Source: Flavobacterium tistrianum (GTDB lineage Bacteria > Bacteroidota > Bacteroidia > Flavobacteriales > Flavobacteriaceae). From it: a DNA stretch of 64,000 nt. The notes under the pieces were generated by a model that made no database searches, was not told where the DNA came from, and saw only the letters and a program-made list of their open reading frames with translations. The translations under genes were made by a program, and so were the position numbers. Below, piece after piece: positions 27,079 to 36,039 of the stretch. The stretch lies in contig NZ_QJRH01000070.1 of the NCBI RefSeq assembly GCF_003254545.1, positions 310,001 to 374,000 of the forward strand, written 5' to 3'. Positions within the stretch are counted from its first letter, which is position 1. Each line of letters starts with the position of its first letter.

Positions 27079-29739
27079 ATGTTACAATTAAGAATGAGAA
27101 AAACGGCCATTATTTTTGTAATGGCTGTTGGTTTTTTTAACCAGATCCATGCCCAGAAAAAGTATCCGTATCAGGATGCCAAATTACCAGTAGAAGAAAG
27201 AGTTCAAGACTTGTTAAGCCGTATGACGCTTGAAGAAAAAGTGCGTCAGATGGATATGTACAGAGGAGATTTTTTTAAAGATAAAGAAGATTTTGCTAAA
27301 GGTAAATCGGCTGAAAAAATCGGCAAATTAGGAATTGGAGCAATTCATGATTTGTATCCGCGTTCGGCGAAAATGATCAATGATTTACAAACGAATGTAA
27401 TTAAAGGAAACCGTTGGGGAATTCCAGCGCTAATTATGTGTGAAATGCTTCACGGATATTTAGACGAAGGAAGTACTGCTTTCCCAATGAATATTGGTCT
27501 TGGAGCAACTTGGGATGTGGCTACGATGGATAAAGTGGGTAAAGTTATTGGTATGGAAGCCAGAGCACATGGAGTTCATTTTGGTTTTGGACCCAACTTA
27601 GATTTAGGACGCGAACCACGTTGGGGACGTGTTGCTGAAACTTTTGGAGAAGATGCTTTTTTGAATAGCGAAATTGGTTTGGCTTTCATTAAAGGATTGC
27701 AAGGAGACGATTTAAAATCAGATCGTTCTATTATTGCAGAACCAAAACACTTCGCCGTTCACGGTATTCCACAAGCGGGAGGAAATTCTTCTCCAATTTT
27801 GGTTGGAGAACGTTCTGCTAGAGAAGATCATTTGCCATCTTTTGAAAAAGCATTCAGAAAAGGTGGTGCTTTAGGTACTATGTGTGCGTATTCTGAATTG
27901 GACGGAATTCCTTGTGCAGCAAATCACTGGTTATTGACGGATGTTTTGAGAAACGAATGGGGTTTTAAAGGTCTTGTAGTTTCCGATTTAGGAGCTATTA
28001 AATACATTCAGACAACTCACAAAGTAGCTGATTCTCCAAAAGATGCTATTAGAGAAGCCGTTTCGGCTGGTGTTGATATGCAGTTTTATGATTTTTCAAA
28101 CGAATTCTGGCAGAATACAGTTATTGAATTGGTAAATGAAAAGAAATTGACAACAGAAAATATCGACCGTGCAGCGGGAGCAGTTTTACGTTTGAAATTC
28201 TTATTGGGATTATTTGAAAATCCGTACACAGATAAAAATCTAATTAAGGAGCGTTTTCATACTCCAGAAAATCAAGCTGTTGCTTTAGAAGCGGCGCAGA
28301 AATCTATGGTTTTATTGAAAAATGACAACAATACTTTACCGTTAAGTAAAAACCTGAAAAACATTGCCGTTATTGGACCAAATGGAAATGCTTCAAGACT
28401 TGGGGGTTATGCTCCAAAAAATAGTGTCGCAATGACGGTTTATGAAGGAGTTAAGGAATTGGTTGGAAAAACTGCTAATGTAGTTTACGAAGAAGGAGTT
28501 CCGTTAATCGTAAAAGGACAAATTATTCCATCTAAATATTTATTTACTCCAGACGAATCTCAAAACGGATTAAAAGGAGAATATTTCAATAACAGAAACT
28601 TAGAAGGAACTCCAGCATTGACTCGTGTTGACAGCCAATTAGAATTTGACTGGCCTTGGGCGCCTGGAGATGGTGTGAATGTAGATGATTTTTCTATCAG
28701 ATGGACAGGATTCTTAAAATCAGATCAGGCTCTTGATGGCTGGTTAGGTTTAAGTTCTGATGACGGAATCAGAATGTATATCGATGATCAATTGGTTATT
28801 GATAATTGGACAAAAGGTGCGACAAGCATGGTGACGACTCCAAAAATTATCGAAAAAGGTAAAAAATACAAAGTCCGCATTGAAATGTGGGAAGGAGGCT
28901 GGGGAGCCAGAGCGCATTTCCGTTGGAATTTAGAAAAAGTAAACTTACAGCCAGCAATTGATGCTGCTAAAAAAGCAGATGTTGCAATTGTCGTTTTAGG
29001 AGAATCTAACGAATTGGTAGAAGAAAACAGAGATGTGGCTTCTTTAGATTTATTCGGAATTCAACAGCAATTGATTGAAGAGATTCACAAAACAGGAACT
29101 CCGGTAGTTTGTGTGTTATTAAACGGTCGTCCGCTTTCTACAAATTGGATTGCTGAGAATATTCCAGCCGTTTTAGAAGGATGGTTCCCAGGCGAATTAG
29201 GAGGTAGAGCAGTTGCTGATGTATTATTTGGAGATTATAATCCAGGAGGAAGATTGCCAATTACAGTTCCAAAATCAGTTGGGCAGTTACCAATATATTA
29301 CAATCAAAAACCATCTGCAATCCATAAATACGTTGCAGAAAGCGAACACCCTTTATATTCATTCGGTTACGGATTAAGTTATACAAAGTTTGAATATTCT
29401 AATTTAAAACTGAATACTACTGAAATTAAACCAAACGGAGAAGTAAAAGTTTCTGTTGATGTTAAAAACATTGGAGATAGAGACGGAGACGAAGTAGTTC
29501 AGTTATACATTAACGATGTTTACAGTTCAGTAACAACTCCTGAAAAAACATTAAAAGGATTCAAAAGATTAAATATCAAAAAAGGCGAAACAAAAAATGT
29601 TGAATTCACACTTACGACAGATGAGCTATCTCTTTGGAACAGAGAAATGAAGCGCGTTGTAGAGCCCGGAGATTTCGAAGTTATGGTCGGCGGAAATTCG
29701 ACCGATTTGCTTAAAACTAAATTCAAGGTTTTGAACTAA
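27079..29739 (+). CDS. GH3 glycosidase with inserted PA14 domain
   Basis: An 886-residue exported enzyme (signal ends QIHAQ). The GH3 N-domain (about 30-380) has GPNLDLGREPRWGRVAETFG, KHFAVHG and the nucleophile Asp303 in GLVVSDLGAIK. The alpha/beta C-domain is interrupted by a PA14 domain (about 500-630: LKGEYFNNRNLEGTPAL, YIDDQLVIDNW). An FN3-like domain ends the protein. Such GH3/PA14 proteins are beta-glucosidases, xylosidases or related exo-enzymes. In this cluster the target might be a beta-linked core sugar, but that is not proven. It lies 15 bp after GH92; a second start at 27094 is possible. Two terminators follow. Confidence 0.9.
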   Translation: MLQLRMRKTAIIFVMAVGFFNQIHAQKKYPYQDAKLPVEERVQDLLSRMTLEEKVRQMDMYRGDFFKDKEDFAKGKSAEKIGKLGIGAIHDLYPRSAKMINDLQTNVIKGNRWGIPALIMCEMLHGYLDEGSTAFPMNIGLGATWDVATMDKVGKVIGMEARAHGVHFGFGPNLDLGREPRWGRVAETFGEDAFLNSEIGLAFIKGLQGDDLKSDRSIIAEPKHFAVHGIPQAGGNSSPILVGERSAREDHLPSFEKAFRKGGALGTMCAYSELDGIPCAANHWLLTDVLRNEWGFKGLVVSDLGAIKYIQTTHKVADSPKDAIREAVSAGVDMQFYDFSNEFWQNTVIELVNEKKLTTENIDRAAGAVLRLKFLLGLFENPYTDKNLIKERFHTPENQAVALEAAQKSMVLLKNDNNTLPLSKNLKNIAVIGPNGNASRLGGYAPKNSVAMTVYEGVKELVGKTANVVYEEGVPLIVKGQIIPSKYLFTPDESQNGLKGEYFNNRNLEGTPALTRVDSQLEFDWPWAPGDGVNVDDFSIRWTGFLKSDQALDGWLGLSSDDGIRMYIDDQLVIDNWTKGATSMVTTPKIIEKGKKYKVRIEMWEGGWGARAHFRWNLEKVNLQPAIDAAKKADVAIVVLGESNELVEENRDVASLDLFGIQQQLIEEIHKTGTPVVCVLLNGRPLSTNWIAENIPAVLEGWFPGELGGRAVADVLFGDYNPGGRLPITVPKSVGQLPIYYNQKPSAIHKYVAESEHPLYSFGYGLSYTKFEYSNLKLNTTEIKPNGEVKVSVDVKNIGDRDGDEVVQLYINDVYSSVTTPEKTLKGFKRLNIKKGETKNVEFTLTTDELSLWNREMKRVVEPGDFEVMVGGNSTDLLKTKFKVLN

Positions 29740-29746
29740 AAACCCA

Positions 29747-29773
29747 AAAACGCCGAAGATTTTTCGGCGTTTT
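29747..29773 (+). terminator. Terminator after the GH3 gene
   Basis: AAAACGCCGAA (29747-29757) pairs with 29763-29773, a GC-rich stem ending in T residues. Confidence 0.8.
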
Positions 29774-29799
29774 CGCTTTAAAAAAATGAATACAATTAT

Positions 29800-29842
29800 A
29801 AAAGACCAAATTCTATTCAATAATAGAATTTGGTCTTTTAAT
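29800..29842 (+). terminator. Second hairpin before susC
   Basis: AAAAGACCAAATTCTATT (29800-29817) is a perfect 18-bp match to 29822-29839 across 4 nt. It may isolate susC from upstream transcription. Confidence 0.7.
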
Positions 29843-29866
29843 TTAAGGCAGAGTAGGATTACAAAT

Positions 29867-29878
29867 GAAAACGTTTTC
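29867..29878. promoter_or_regulatory. Palindrome GAAAACGTTTTC upstream of susC
   Basis: A perfect 12-bp palindrome with central CG, the shape of LacI-family or other dimeric regulator sites, 64 bp upstream of the putative -33 element of susC. Confidence 0.35.
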
Positions 29879-29942
29879 TTTCAATAAAACACTAAAGATT
29901 TACCAACACCTTTTCAAAATTGTCATTTGTCGAAATAATATT

Positions 29943-29970
29943 TTGTTAACAGAATGTATTCTTAAGTTTA
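29943..29970 (+). promoter_or_regulatory. Probable susC promoter
   Basis: TTG (29943-29945), a 17-bp spacer and TAAGTTTA (29963-29970) are one base off the TAnnTTTG consensus; 31 bp before the susC ATG. Confidence 0.45.
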
Positions 29971-30001
29971 ACATGTTATTAACTCTAAAAAAACAACTAA
30001 T

Positions 30002-33000
30002 ATGATTAAAAACGTACTAAAATTACTGTTGGTCATATGCCTTTTTGGTTTTCAAAGCCTTCAAGCGCAGACTACAGTAAAAGGAACGATAACAGATGCT
30101 CAAAGCGGGATTCCGATTCCTGGAGCAAATATTATTGTTAAAGGAACTAAAACAAGTGCTTCAACAGATTTTGACGGTAAGTACAGCATTAGTGTTCCTA
30201 ATCAATCAGCAGTTTTGGTTTTTACTTATGTAGGATCTGCTACAAAAGAAGTTGCTGTGGGATCAAAATCTACAATTAATGTAACTCTTGGCCCAGATAC
30301 GCAGCAGTTAGGAGAAGTAGTGGTGACCGCTCTTGGTATTAAAAGAGAGAAAAAAGCCATTACGTATTCTGCACAAAACGTTTCTGTAGACGAGTTATCT
30401 GAAGCAAGATCATTAAACGTTGCCAACTCACTTTCTGGTAAAGTTGCAGGTCTTAACTTCTCAACTACTTCAAATGGTGTTGGTTCTTCTTCTAGAATTA
30501 CTTTAAGAGGTAACAGATCGTTAAACGGAAACAACCAGCCTCTTTACGTAGTAGATGGTGTGCCAATTTCTAACGGAACAACAAATACAAATCCTGATAT
30601 TGATACAGGAGGAACTACACAGCCTGATGGTATTTCTAACATTAACCCAGAAGACATTGCTTCGATGACTGTTCTTAAAGGACCATCTGCAGCTGCTCTT
30701 TATGGTTCTAGAGCATCAAATGGTGTAATTGTAATTACAACTAAATCGGGTAAAGCTGGAAAAACTTCGGTTTCGCTATCATCTAACTTTATGGCTTCTT
30801 CTGCTTATAATTTGATGAACTTGCAAAACGAATACGGTCAAGGAACAAACGGAAATTATGTTTCTAACTCAAGCTCAAGCTGGGGTGCGCCTTTAGACGG
30901 ACGTCAGGTATCTGCTTGGCAGTTGGTTCGTAATCCAAATTACGCTGGGCCAGCTACGCAAAGCTATTCTCCACAGCCGAACAACGTTATTGATTTCTAC
31001 AAAACTGGTTATAACTTAGCAAACACTTTGACAGTTACTGCTGGTAACGAAAAAGCGCAAGGTTATTTTTCTTATACGAACACACGTGCTGAAGGTATTG
31101 TGGGAGGGAACAAAATGGACAGACACAATCTTAACTTAAGATTGACAAGCAAGATTACAGATAAATTAACTTTAGATGCTAAAACAAATTACATCGTTCA
31201 GGATATCGATAACTTATTAAGAACAGGTGAAGAGTCTATCGGAACATCTGCTTATTTATTGCCTCGTAGTATTGCTTACAACGATTACAAAGATTTCGAA
31301 TACTTTGATGCAGCAGGACAAAGACAAGTAAACTATTTCCTTGATGAAACTGGAGCTCCTGGAGGAAACCCATTCTGGTCTGCTTTGAGAGATGATGCTC
31401 GTACAGATAAAAGAAACAGATTTATTGGTTTAGCTTCTCTTAAATATGAGTTTACAAAAACGTTAAGCTTACAAGGTAGAGCTGGTCTAGACCAAATGAC
31501 AAACAAAAACGTAAGAAACAGATATGCTACGGCAGCTTTCAACAGCAACATGGGTTCTTACAGCGAATCTTATGAAACAGTAAGCGAATTAAACATTGAT
31601 GCATTACTTTCTTACAATGAAAAATTCGGAGATTTCTCTGTTGGTCTTAATGGTGGTGCTAGTTCATTGCAACAAAATAGTTCAGCTTTAAATTCTGGTG
31701 GTGTTTTAAGTAAAAGAAACTTCTTTGCATTATCAAACGTACAGACAGTTCAATCTACTTCTACAGCTTCAGAAAAAAGAATCAACTCTATTTATGGATT
31801 CGGACAAATTGGTTTCAGAAACTACTTATTCTTAGATTTAACGGCTAGAAATGACTGGTCTTCTACATTGCCAGAAGATTATTTCTACCCATCTTTCGGA
31901 CTTTCAGCTGTTCTTTCTGATATGTTTACATTGCCAGAAGTAATTAGTTTTGCAAAATTAAGAGCTTCTTATGCAGAAGTAGGTAACGATACAGATCCTT
32001 ATCAGACACAACAAAGATTTTCATACATCGGAGGAAACGGTGGTATGTTATACGGACAAAGCACAAAAGCAAATCCAAACTTAAAACCAGAGATTTCTTC
32101 TTCTACAGAGTTTGGTGCCGATGTTAGATTCTTCAACAATCGTTTAGGTTTAGATTTCACATATTTCAATACCTTAACTAATAATCAAATTTTCTACATC
32201 AATACACCTGAGCCTTCTGGATATTCTAGAGCGATCGTAAACGGCGGAGATATCGAAAATAAAGGTATCGAGCTTACGCTTACTGCGACTCCAATCCAGA
32301 CAGAAAACTTTACTTGGGATATTACAGCAAACTACGCTTCTTACAAGTCAAAAGTAAAATCTATCTTTGAAGGGAGAGATGAATTAGTTCTTGGTGAAGG
32401 ACGTTTAGTAAGAAGTAAAGTGGTTGTTGGAGGCGAATATGGTGATTTATACATCAAAGGTTTCCAAAGAGATCCAAACGGAAATATCATTGTAAATAGT
32501 GCAGGTATTCCATTGGCAACAAATGGTTTTGATGTTCGTGCTGGTAACTTTAATCCAGATTGGACAGGAGGTTTTAGAAACAGCTTTAAATACAAAGATT
32601 TCTCTTTAAGCTTCTTAGTTGACTTTAGAATTGGTGGTGAAGTTATTTCATACACTCAAGCTAGACAAGCTGGTTTAGGGGTAAGTGATATTACTTTAGC
32701 AGGAAGAAATGGCGGAATTATTGTAGATGGTGTTGTAGCTAATGGAGACGGAACTTATTCTCCAAACACTACTAGCATCAATGCTGAACAATACTGGACA
32801 GCAATCGGACAAAGAACTCCTATTGCAGAGCCATTCATTTATGATGCTACAAACATCAGATTAAGAGAGCTTGTTTTTGGTTACTCAATGCCAAAACGCT
32901 TATTAGGTAACTCAGGATTTACAAGTATCGATTTCTCATTAGTAGGTAGAAACTTGTTCTTCTTCTTAAACAAAGCAAAATACTTTGATCCAGAAGCAGG

Positions 33001-33088
33001 AGCAGGAACAGGAAACCTACAAGGAATAGAATCTTTCAACATTCCATCAACGAGAGATTATGGAGTTAATGTTAAATTCGGATTTTAA
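30002..33088 (+). CDS. susC: SusC/RagA-type TonB-dependent outer-membrane transporter
   Basis: A 1028-residue outer-membrane protein. The signal peptide ends near LQAQ. Next comes a carboxypeptidase-regulatory-like domain (VKGTITDAQSGIPIPGANII), then the TonB plug (YVVDGVPISNGTTNTNP; GPSAAALYGSRASNGVIVIT, a signature of SusC), and the 22-strand barrel to the C-terminal GVNVKFGF. There is no N-terminal STN signalling domain, so it is not of the anti-sigma type. It imports oligosaccharides across the outer membrane using TonB energy, with the SusD lipoprotein as lid. Nearby hydrolases suggest N-glycan-derived ligands. It is followed 16 bp later by susD. Confidence 0.95.
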   Translation: MIKNVLKLLLVICLFGFQSLQAQTTVKGTITDAQSGIPIPGANIIVKGTKTSASTDFDGKYSISVPNQSAVLVFTYVGSATKEVAVGSKSTINVTLGPDTQQLGEVVVTALGIKREKKAITYSAQNVSVDELSEARSLNVANSLSGKVAGLNFSTTSNGVGSSSRITLRGNRSLNGNNQPLYVVDGVPISNGTTNTNPDIDTGGTTQPDGISNINPEDIASMTVLKGPSAAALYGSRASNGVIVITTKSGKAGKTSVSLSSNFMASSAYNLMNLQNEYGQGTNGNYVSNSSSSWGAPLDGRQVSAWQLVRNPNYAGPATQSYSPQPNNVIDFYKTGYNLANTLTVTAGNEKAQGYFSYTNTRAEGIVGGNKMDRHNLNLRLTSKITDKLTLDAKTNYIVQDIDNLLRTGEESIGTSAYLLPRSIAYNDYKDFEYFDAAGQRQVNYFLDETGAPGGNPFWSALRDDARTDKRNRFIGLASLKYEFTKTLSLQGRAGLDQMTNKNVRNRYATAAFNSNMGSYSESYETVSELNIDALLSYNEKFGDFSVGLNGGASSLQQNSSALNSGGVLSKRNFFALSNVQTVQSTSTASEKRINSIYGFGQIGFRNYLFLDLTARNDWSSTLPEDYFYPSFGLSAVLSDMFTLPEVISFAKLRASYAEVGNDTDPYQTQQRFSYIGGNGGMLYGQSTKANPNLKPEISSSTEFGADVRFFNNRLGLDFTYFNTLTNNQIFYINTPEPSGYSRAIVNGGDIENKGIELTLTATPIQTENFTWDITANYASYKSKVKSIFEGRDELVLGEGRLVRSKVVVGGEYGDLYIKGFQRDPNGNIIVNSAGIPLATNGFDVRAGNFNPDWTGGFRNSFKYKDFSLSFLVDFRIGGEVISYTQARQAGLGVSDITLAGRNGGIIVDGVVANGDGTYSPNTTSINAEQYWTAIGQRTPIAEPFIYDATNIRLRELVFGYSMPKRLLGNSGFTSIDFSLVGRNLFFFLNKAKYFDPEAGAGTGNLQGIESFNIPSTRDYGVNVKFGF

Positions 33089-33104
33089 TTAAAAAAGAGA
33101 TATC

Positions 33105-34703
33105 ATGAAATATAGTTTTAAAATAAAAACATTAGGAGTTGCATTAATGGCAGTTTCGATTTTGTCAAGCTGTACTGGCGACTTTGACGAAATAAACAAA
33201 GATCCTAATTCATTGACTGAAGATCAGTTAGATGCTACATTGGCAGGGCCTGCATTTGCATCTGCATTGTACGCAGGTATCCACAATGGATCTTATTCGT
33301 CTCCAGGAGTAGATGATCAAGGTACTTGGGGTATTGCAACAGGTATTTTATCTTCAACTTTTATCCACTATTTAAACTGTGGATACGGTACTGAAAGAAA
33401 TGCTTTCGTTAACGGATACGAAGGTAGAGGATGGACAAGATTTTACACCGTTGCTGCTCCAGCTTTATCCAATGCTATTAAGGCATCTAAAGGAAATGAA
33501 GAAGCATTGGCAATTTTAAAAATCTGGAAAGTTTTTATGTACAACCAAATGGTTGATGCTTACGGACCAATTCCTTACACTGAAGCAGGAAACGGAAAAG
33601 ATAAAGTTCCTTACGATAGCGTAGAATTTATCTATGCAGACTTCTTTAAATTATTAGACGAAGCAAATGCAACATTAACTTCTACTTCTGCAACTTCAGT
33701 TGCTTCTCTTGCCCCAAATGATAGAGTTTATTCAGGAAGTGTTGACAAATGGAGAATCTTTGGAAACAGTATGAGATTACGTCTGGCTTTAAGAATTTCT
33801 GATAAAGAACCTGCAAATGCAAAAACTCAAGCTGAAGCTGCGGTTGCTGCTGGAGTAATGCAGACAAATGATCAAAGTGCATTCTTTAAAGCAAGTAACA
33901 TTACGCCAAACAATTTAAACATGATTGTAAATAGCTGGGGTTATGTAATGACTGCTTCTATGGAAAGTATCTTAGTTGGATACAACGATCCACGTTTAGA
34001 AAAATGGTTTGCTCCACTTGATGCTACAGCTGCGACTAAAGTCTATAGAGGAAACCCAGTTGGAGGTTTAGAAGATCAATTTGGAACTACTAAATTCTCT
34101 GCTTTCAACAATGACGTTTTAGGAAATGGTGCTGCTAATACGCTTAGCGAAACTAAAAACATTGAAATCTTTATGGCTTCTGAAAACTACTTAAGTAGAG
34201 CAGAAGGAGCTTTAAATGGATGGAACATGGGCGGAGATGCTAAAACTTTGTATGAAACAGGTATTAGATTATCTCTTGCACAATGGGGAATTACAGATGC
34301 TGCTGCAGTTAGTGCTTACATCAATGGTTCTACATTGCCTACATTACCAAACATTTTGACTTTATATCCAACTTTAGATTTACAAGATATTCCAGTTAAA
34401 TTGCCAGTTGCATGGTCTGCATCTACTGCTGATCAAAGAACTCAGATTGCAGTTCAGAAATACTTAGCAATTTTCCCAGAATCTTGGGAAGCTTGGGCAG
34501 ATTTACGTAGAAGCGATGCTAAAGTAATTTATCCAGTTTTAAATACGGATAATCCAGATGCAGGAGTTGGTAAATCTTTGATGAAAAGAATTATTTACAC
34601 TACAAATGAGTACTCATCAAACAAAGAAGCTGTTGATGGCGGAGTTGCTAAATTAGGAGGTCCAGATTCAGGTGGAACAAGACTTTGGTGGGACACAAAA
34701 TAA
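33105..34703 (+). CDS. susD: SusD/RagB-family outer-membrane glycan-binding lipoprotein
   Basis: A 532-residue protein with a lipoprotein signal (SILSSC, Cys23). The mature start CTGDFDEINKDPNSLTEDQL and the DAYGPIPYTEAGNGKDKVPY block are typical of the SusD-like group 2 (PF12771 type) rather than the classical SusD. The fold is helical with TPR-like units and binds glycan at the cell surface, delivering it to SusC. The C-terminus PDSGGTRLWWDTK is a common family ending. A terminator at 34749 follows, so susC-susD form one transcript. Confidence 0.93.
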   Translation: MKYSFKIKTLGVALMAVSILSSCTGDFDEINKDPNSLTEDQLDATLAGPAFASALYAGIHNGSYSSPGVDDQGTWGIATGILSSTFIHYLNCGYGTERNAFVNGYEGRGWTRFYTVAAPALSNAIKASKGNEEALAILKIWKVFMYNQMVDAYGPIPYTEAGNGKDKVPYDSVEFIYADFFKLLDEANATLTSTSATSVASLAPNDRVYSGSVDKWRIFGNSMRLRLALRISDKEPANAKTQAEAAVAAGVMQTNDQSAFFKASNITPNNLNMIVNSWGYVMTASMESILVGYNDPRLEKWFAPLDATAATKVYRGNPVGGLEDQFGTTKFSAFNNDVLGNGAANTLSETKNIEIFMASENYLSRAEGALNGWNMGGDAKTLYETGIRLSLAQWGITDAAAVSAYINGSTLPTLPNILTLYPTLDLQDIPVKLPVAWSASTADQRTQIAVQKYLAIFPESWEAWADLRRSDAKVIYPVLNTDNPDAGVGKSLMKRIIYTTNEYSSNKEAVDGGVAKLGGPDSGGTRLWWDTK

Positions 34704-34748
34704 TTAATTTGGTAAAGTAAAAGATCAAACGATTTGTTACTTGAGCAG

Positions 34749-34778
34749 AAGGAGAGGTAACTCTCCTTTTGTTTTTTA
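34749..34778 (+). terminator. Terminator after susD
   Basis: AAGGAGAG (34749-34756), loop GTAA, CTCTCCTT (34761-34768) and a T-rich tail. Confidence 0.85.
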
Positions 34779-34847
34779 TAAAGGCCAGTGAATTTTTGCC
34801 CCAACTTTAATTCATAACATACAATAATTAATTTTCATCAAAATAAA

Positions 34848-35894
34848 ATGATTTTAAAGACAAAATATACTGTTGCAGCGTTGTTTGCTTTATTTCTTTT
34901 TTCTAATGAAACAAAGGCACAATTAAAAGCTGTAAATATCGAAAGCAGTTATATTGCAGATCCGCCTGTTACAACCAATAGCCATGCCTCAACTTTGGTT
35001 GAATATAAGCCAAACGAAATCTTAGCAGCTTGGTTTGGAGGAAAATATGAAGGTGCAAAAGATGTCGGAATTTACATTTCGGCGTACAAAGACAAAAAAT
35101 GGTCTGCACCTAAAAATTTGATTCAGCCACTAATTAAAAATGGCGATACGCTTCCTTGTTGGAATCCAGTTTTGTTTAAGAGTAAAAGCCAGAATTTGTA
35201 TTTGTTTTATAAAATTGGAAAAAATCCGAGAGAATGGTTTGGCGCAATGATGGTTTCAAAAGATAACGGAGCAACGTGGGGAGAACCAAAATATCTTCCA
35301 GACGGAATTTTAGGACCAATCCGAAACAAACCAATCGAAACTACTCCAGGCGTAATTTTATGCGGAAGCAGCACAGAAAGCGTCAACACAGACCAATGGC
35401 GCGTGCATGTGGAAGAATATACAGAAGCAACAGATTCTTGGAAAAAAATAGCGGTAGAAAACAACCAGAATTTTGATGTCATTCAGCCGACATTTTTGAT
35501 TCATAGCAAAAGTGATATTCAAATGCTGTCTCGAAGCAAACACAATAAAGTAGTTTCTAGCTGGTCAGGAGATAATGGAAAAAGCTGGATAAGAACCAAT
35601 ACTATAAATGTCATTAATTCAAATTCTGGAATTGATGCCTTAACAATCAATAAAAATCTGTTTTTATTGGTAAATAATCCGCTGCCAATTGGAAAAGACT
35701 GGTTTAACGGACGAAATATTCTAGATGTTGAATATTCTAAAGATGGTTTAAATTGGACGAAATTATTTGATCTCGAAAAACAAGAAAAAGGAGAATTCAG
35801 CTATCCAGCCATAATCCAAACCACAGACAAGAGAATACATGTTTTGTATACTTATGATCGAAAATATATTAAACATACTTCTTTTGATTTATAA
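34848..35894 (+). CDS. BNR-repeat (sialidase-like) secreted protein
   Basis: A 348-residue protein with a signal peptide (cut near ETKAQ). It is a six-bladed beta-propeller of the BNR_2 type: Asp-box-like motifs SKDNGATWGE, SGDNGKSWIR and SKDGLNWTK are spaced along the chain, and TLVEYKPNEILAAWFGGKYEG opens the domain. The group contains putative exo-sialidases and also unrelated activities. The canonical N-terminal sialidase FRIP-type arginine motif is not evident, so true sialidase activity is uncertain. It lies just behind susCD and may act at a glycan terminus. The gene probably has its own promoter, because a terminator precedes it. Confidence 0.7.
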   Translation: MILKTKYTVAALFALFLFSNETKAQLKAVNIESSYIADPPVTTNSHASTLVEYKPNEILAAWFGGKYEGAKDVGIYISAYKDKKWSAPKNLIQPLIKNGDTLPCWNPVLFKSKSQNLYLFYKIGKNPREWFGAMMVSKDNGATWGEPKYLPDGILGPIRNKPIETTPGVILCGSSTESVNTDQWRVHVEEYTEATDSWKKIAVENNQNFDVIQPTFLIHSKSDIQMLSRSKHNKVVSSWSGDNGKSWIRTNTINVINSNSGIDALTINKNLFLLVNNPLPIGKDWFNGRNILDVEYSKDGLNWTKLFDLEKQEKGEFSYPAIIQTTDKRIHVLYTYDRKYIKHTSFDL

Positions 35895-35904
35895 TCTTTG
35901 AATT

Positions 35905-36028
35905 GATGGTACACGGATGACACGGATTTACTTCGTAAAGACGCTGTTTTTACGGATTTTTTTTATAATATCTGCGTTTATCCGCGTCTTCGCAAGGCGA
36001 ATATGTATCATCTGCGTTCCATTCTATA
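35905..36028. repeat. Imperfect intergenic inverted repeat (ACACGGATGACACGGATTT type)
   Basis: The left arm around 35911-35930 and the right arm around 35970-36022 (ATCTGCGTTTATCCGCGTC, TCATCTGCGTTCC) are imperfect reverse complements. It makes the reading frame before the M28 gene look longer than it is. Confidence 0.65.
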
Positions 36029-36039
36029 GACAACTAATT

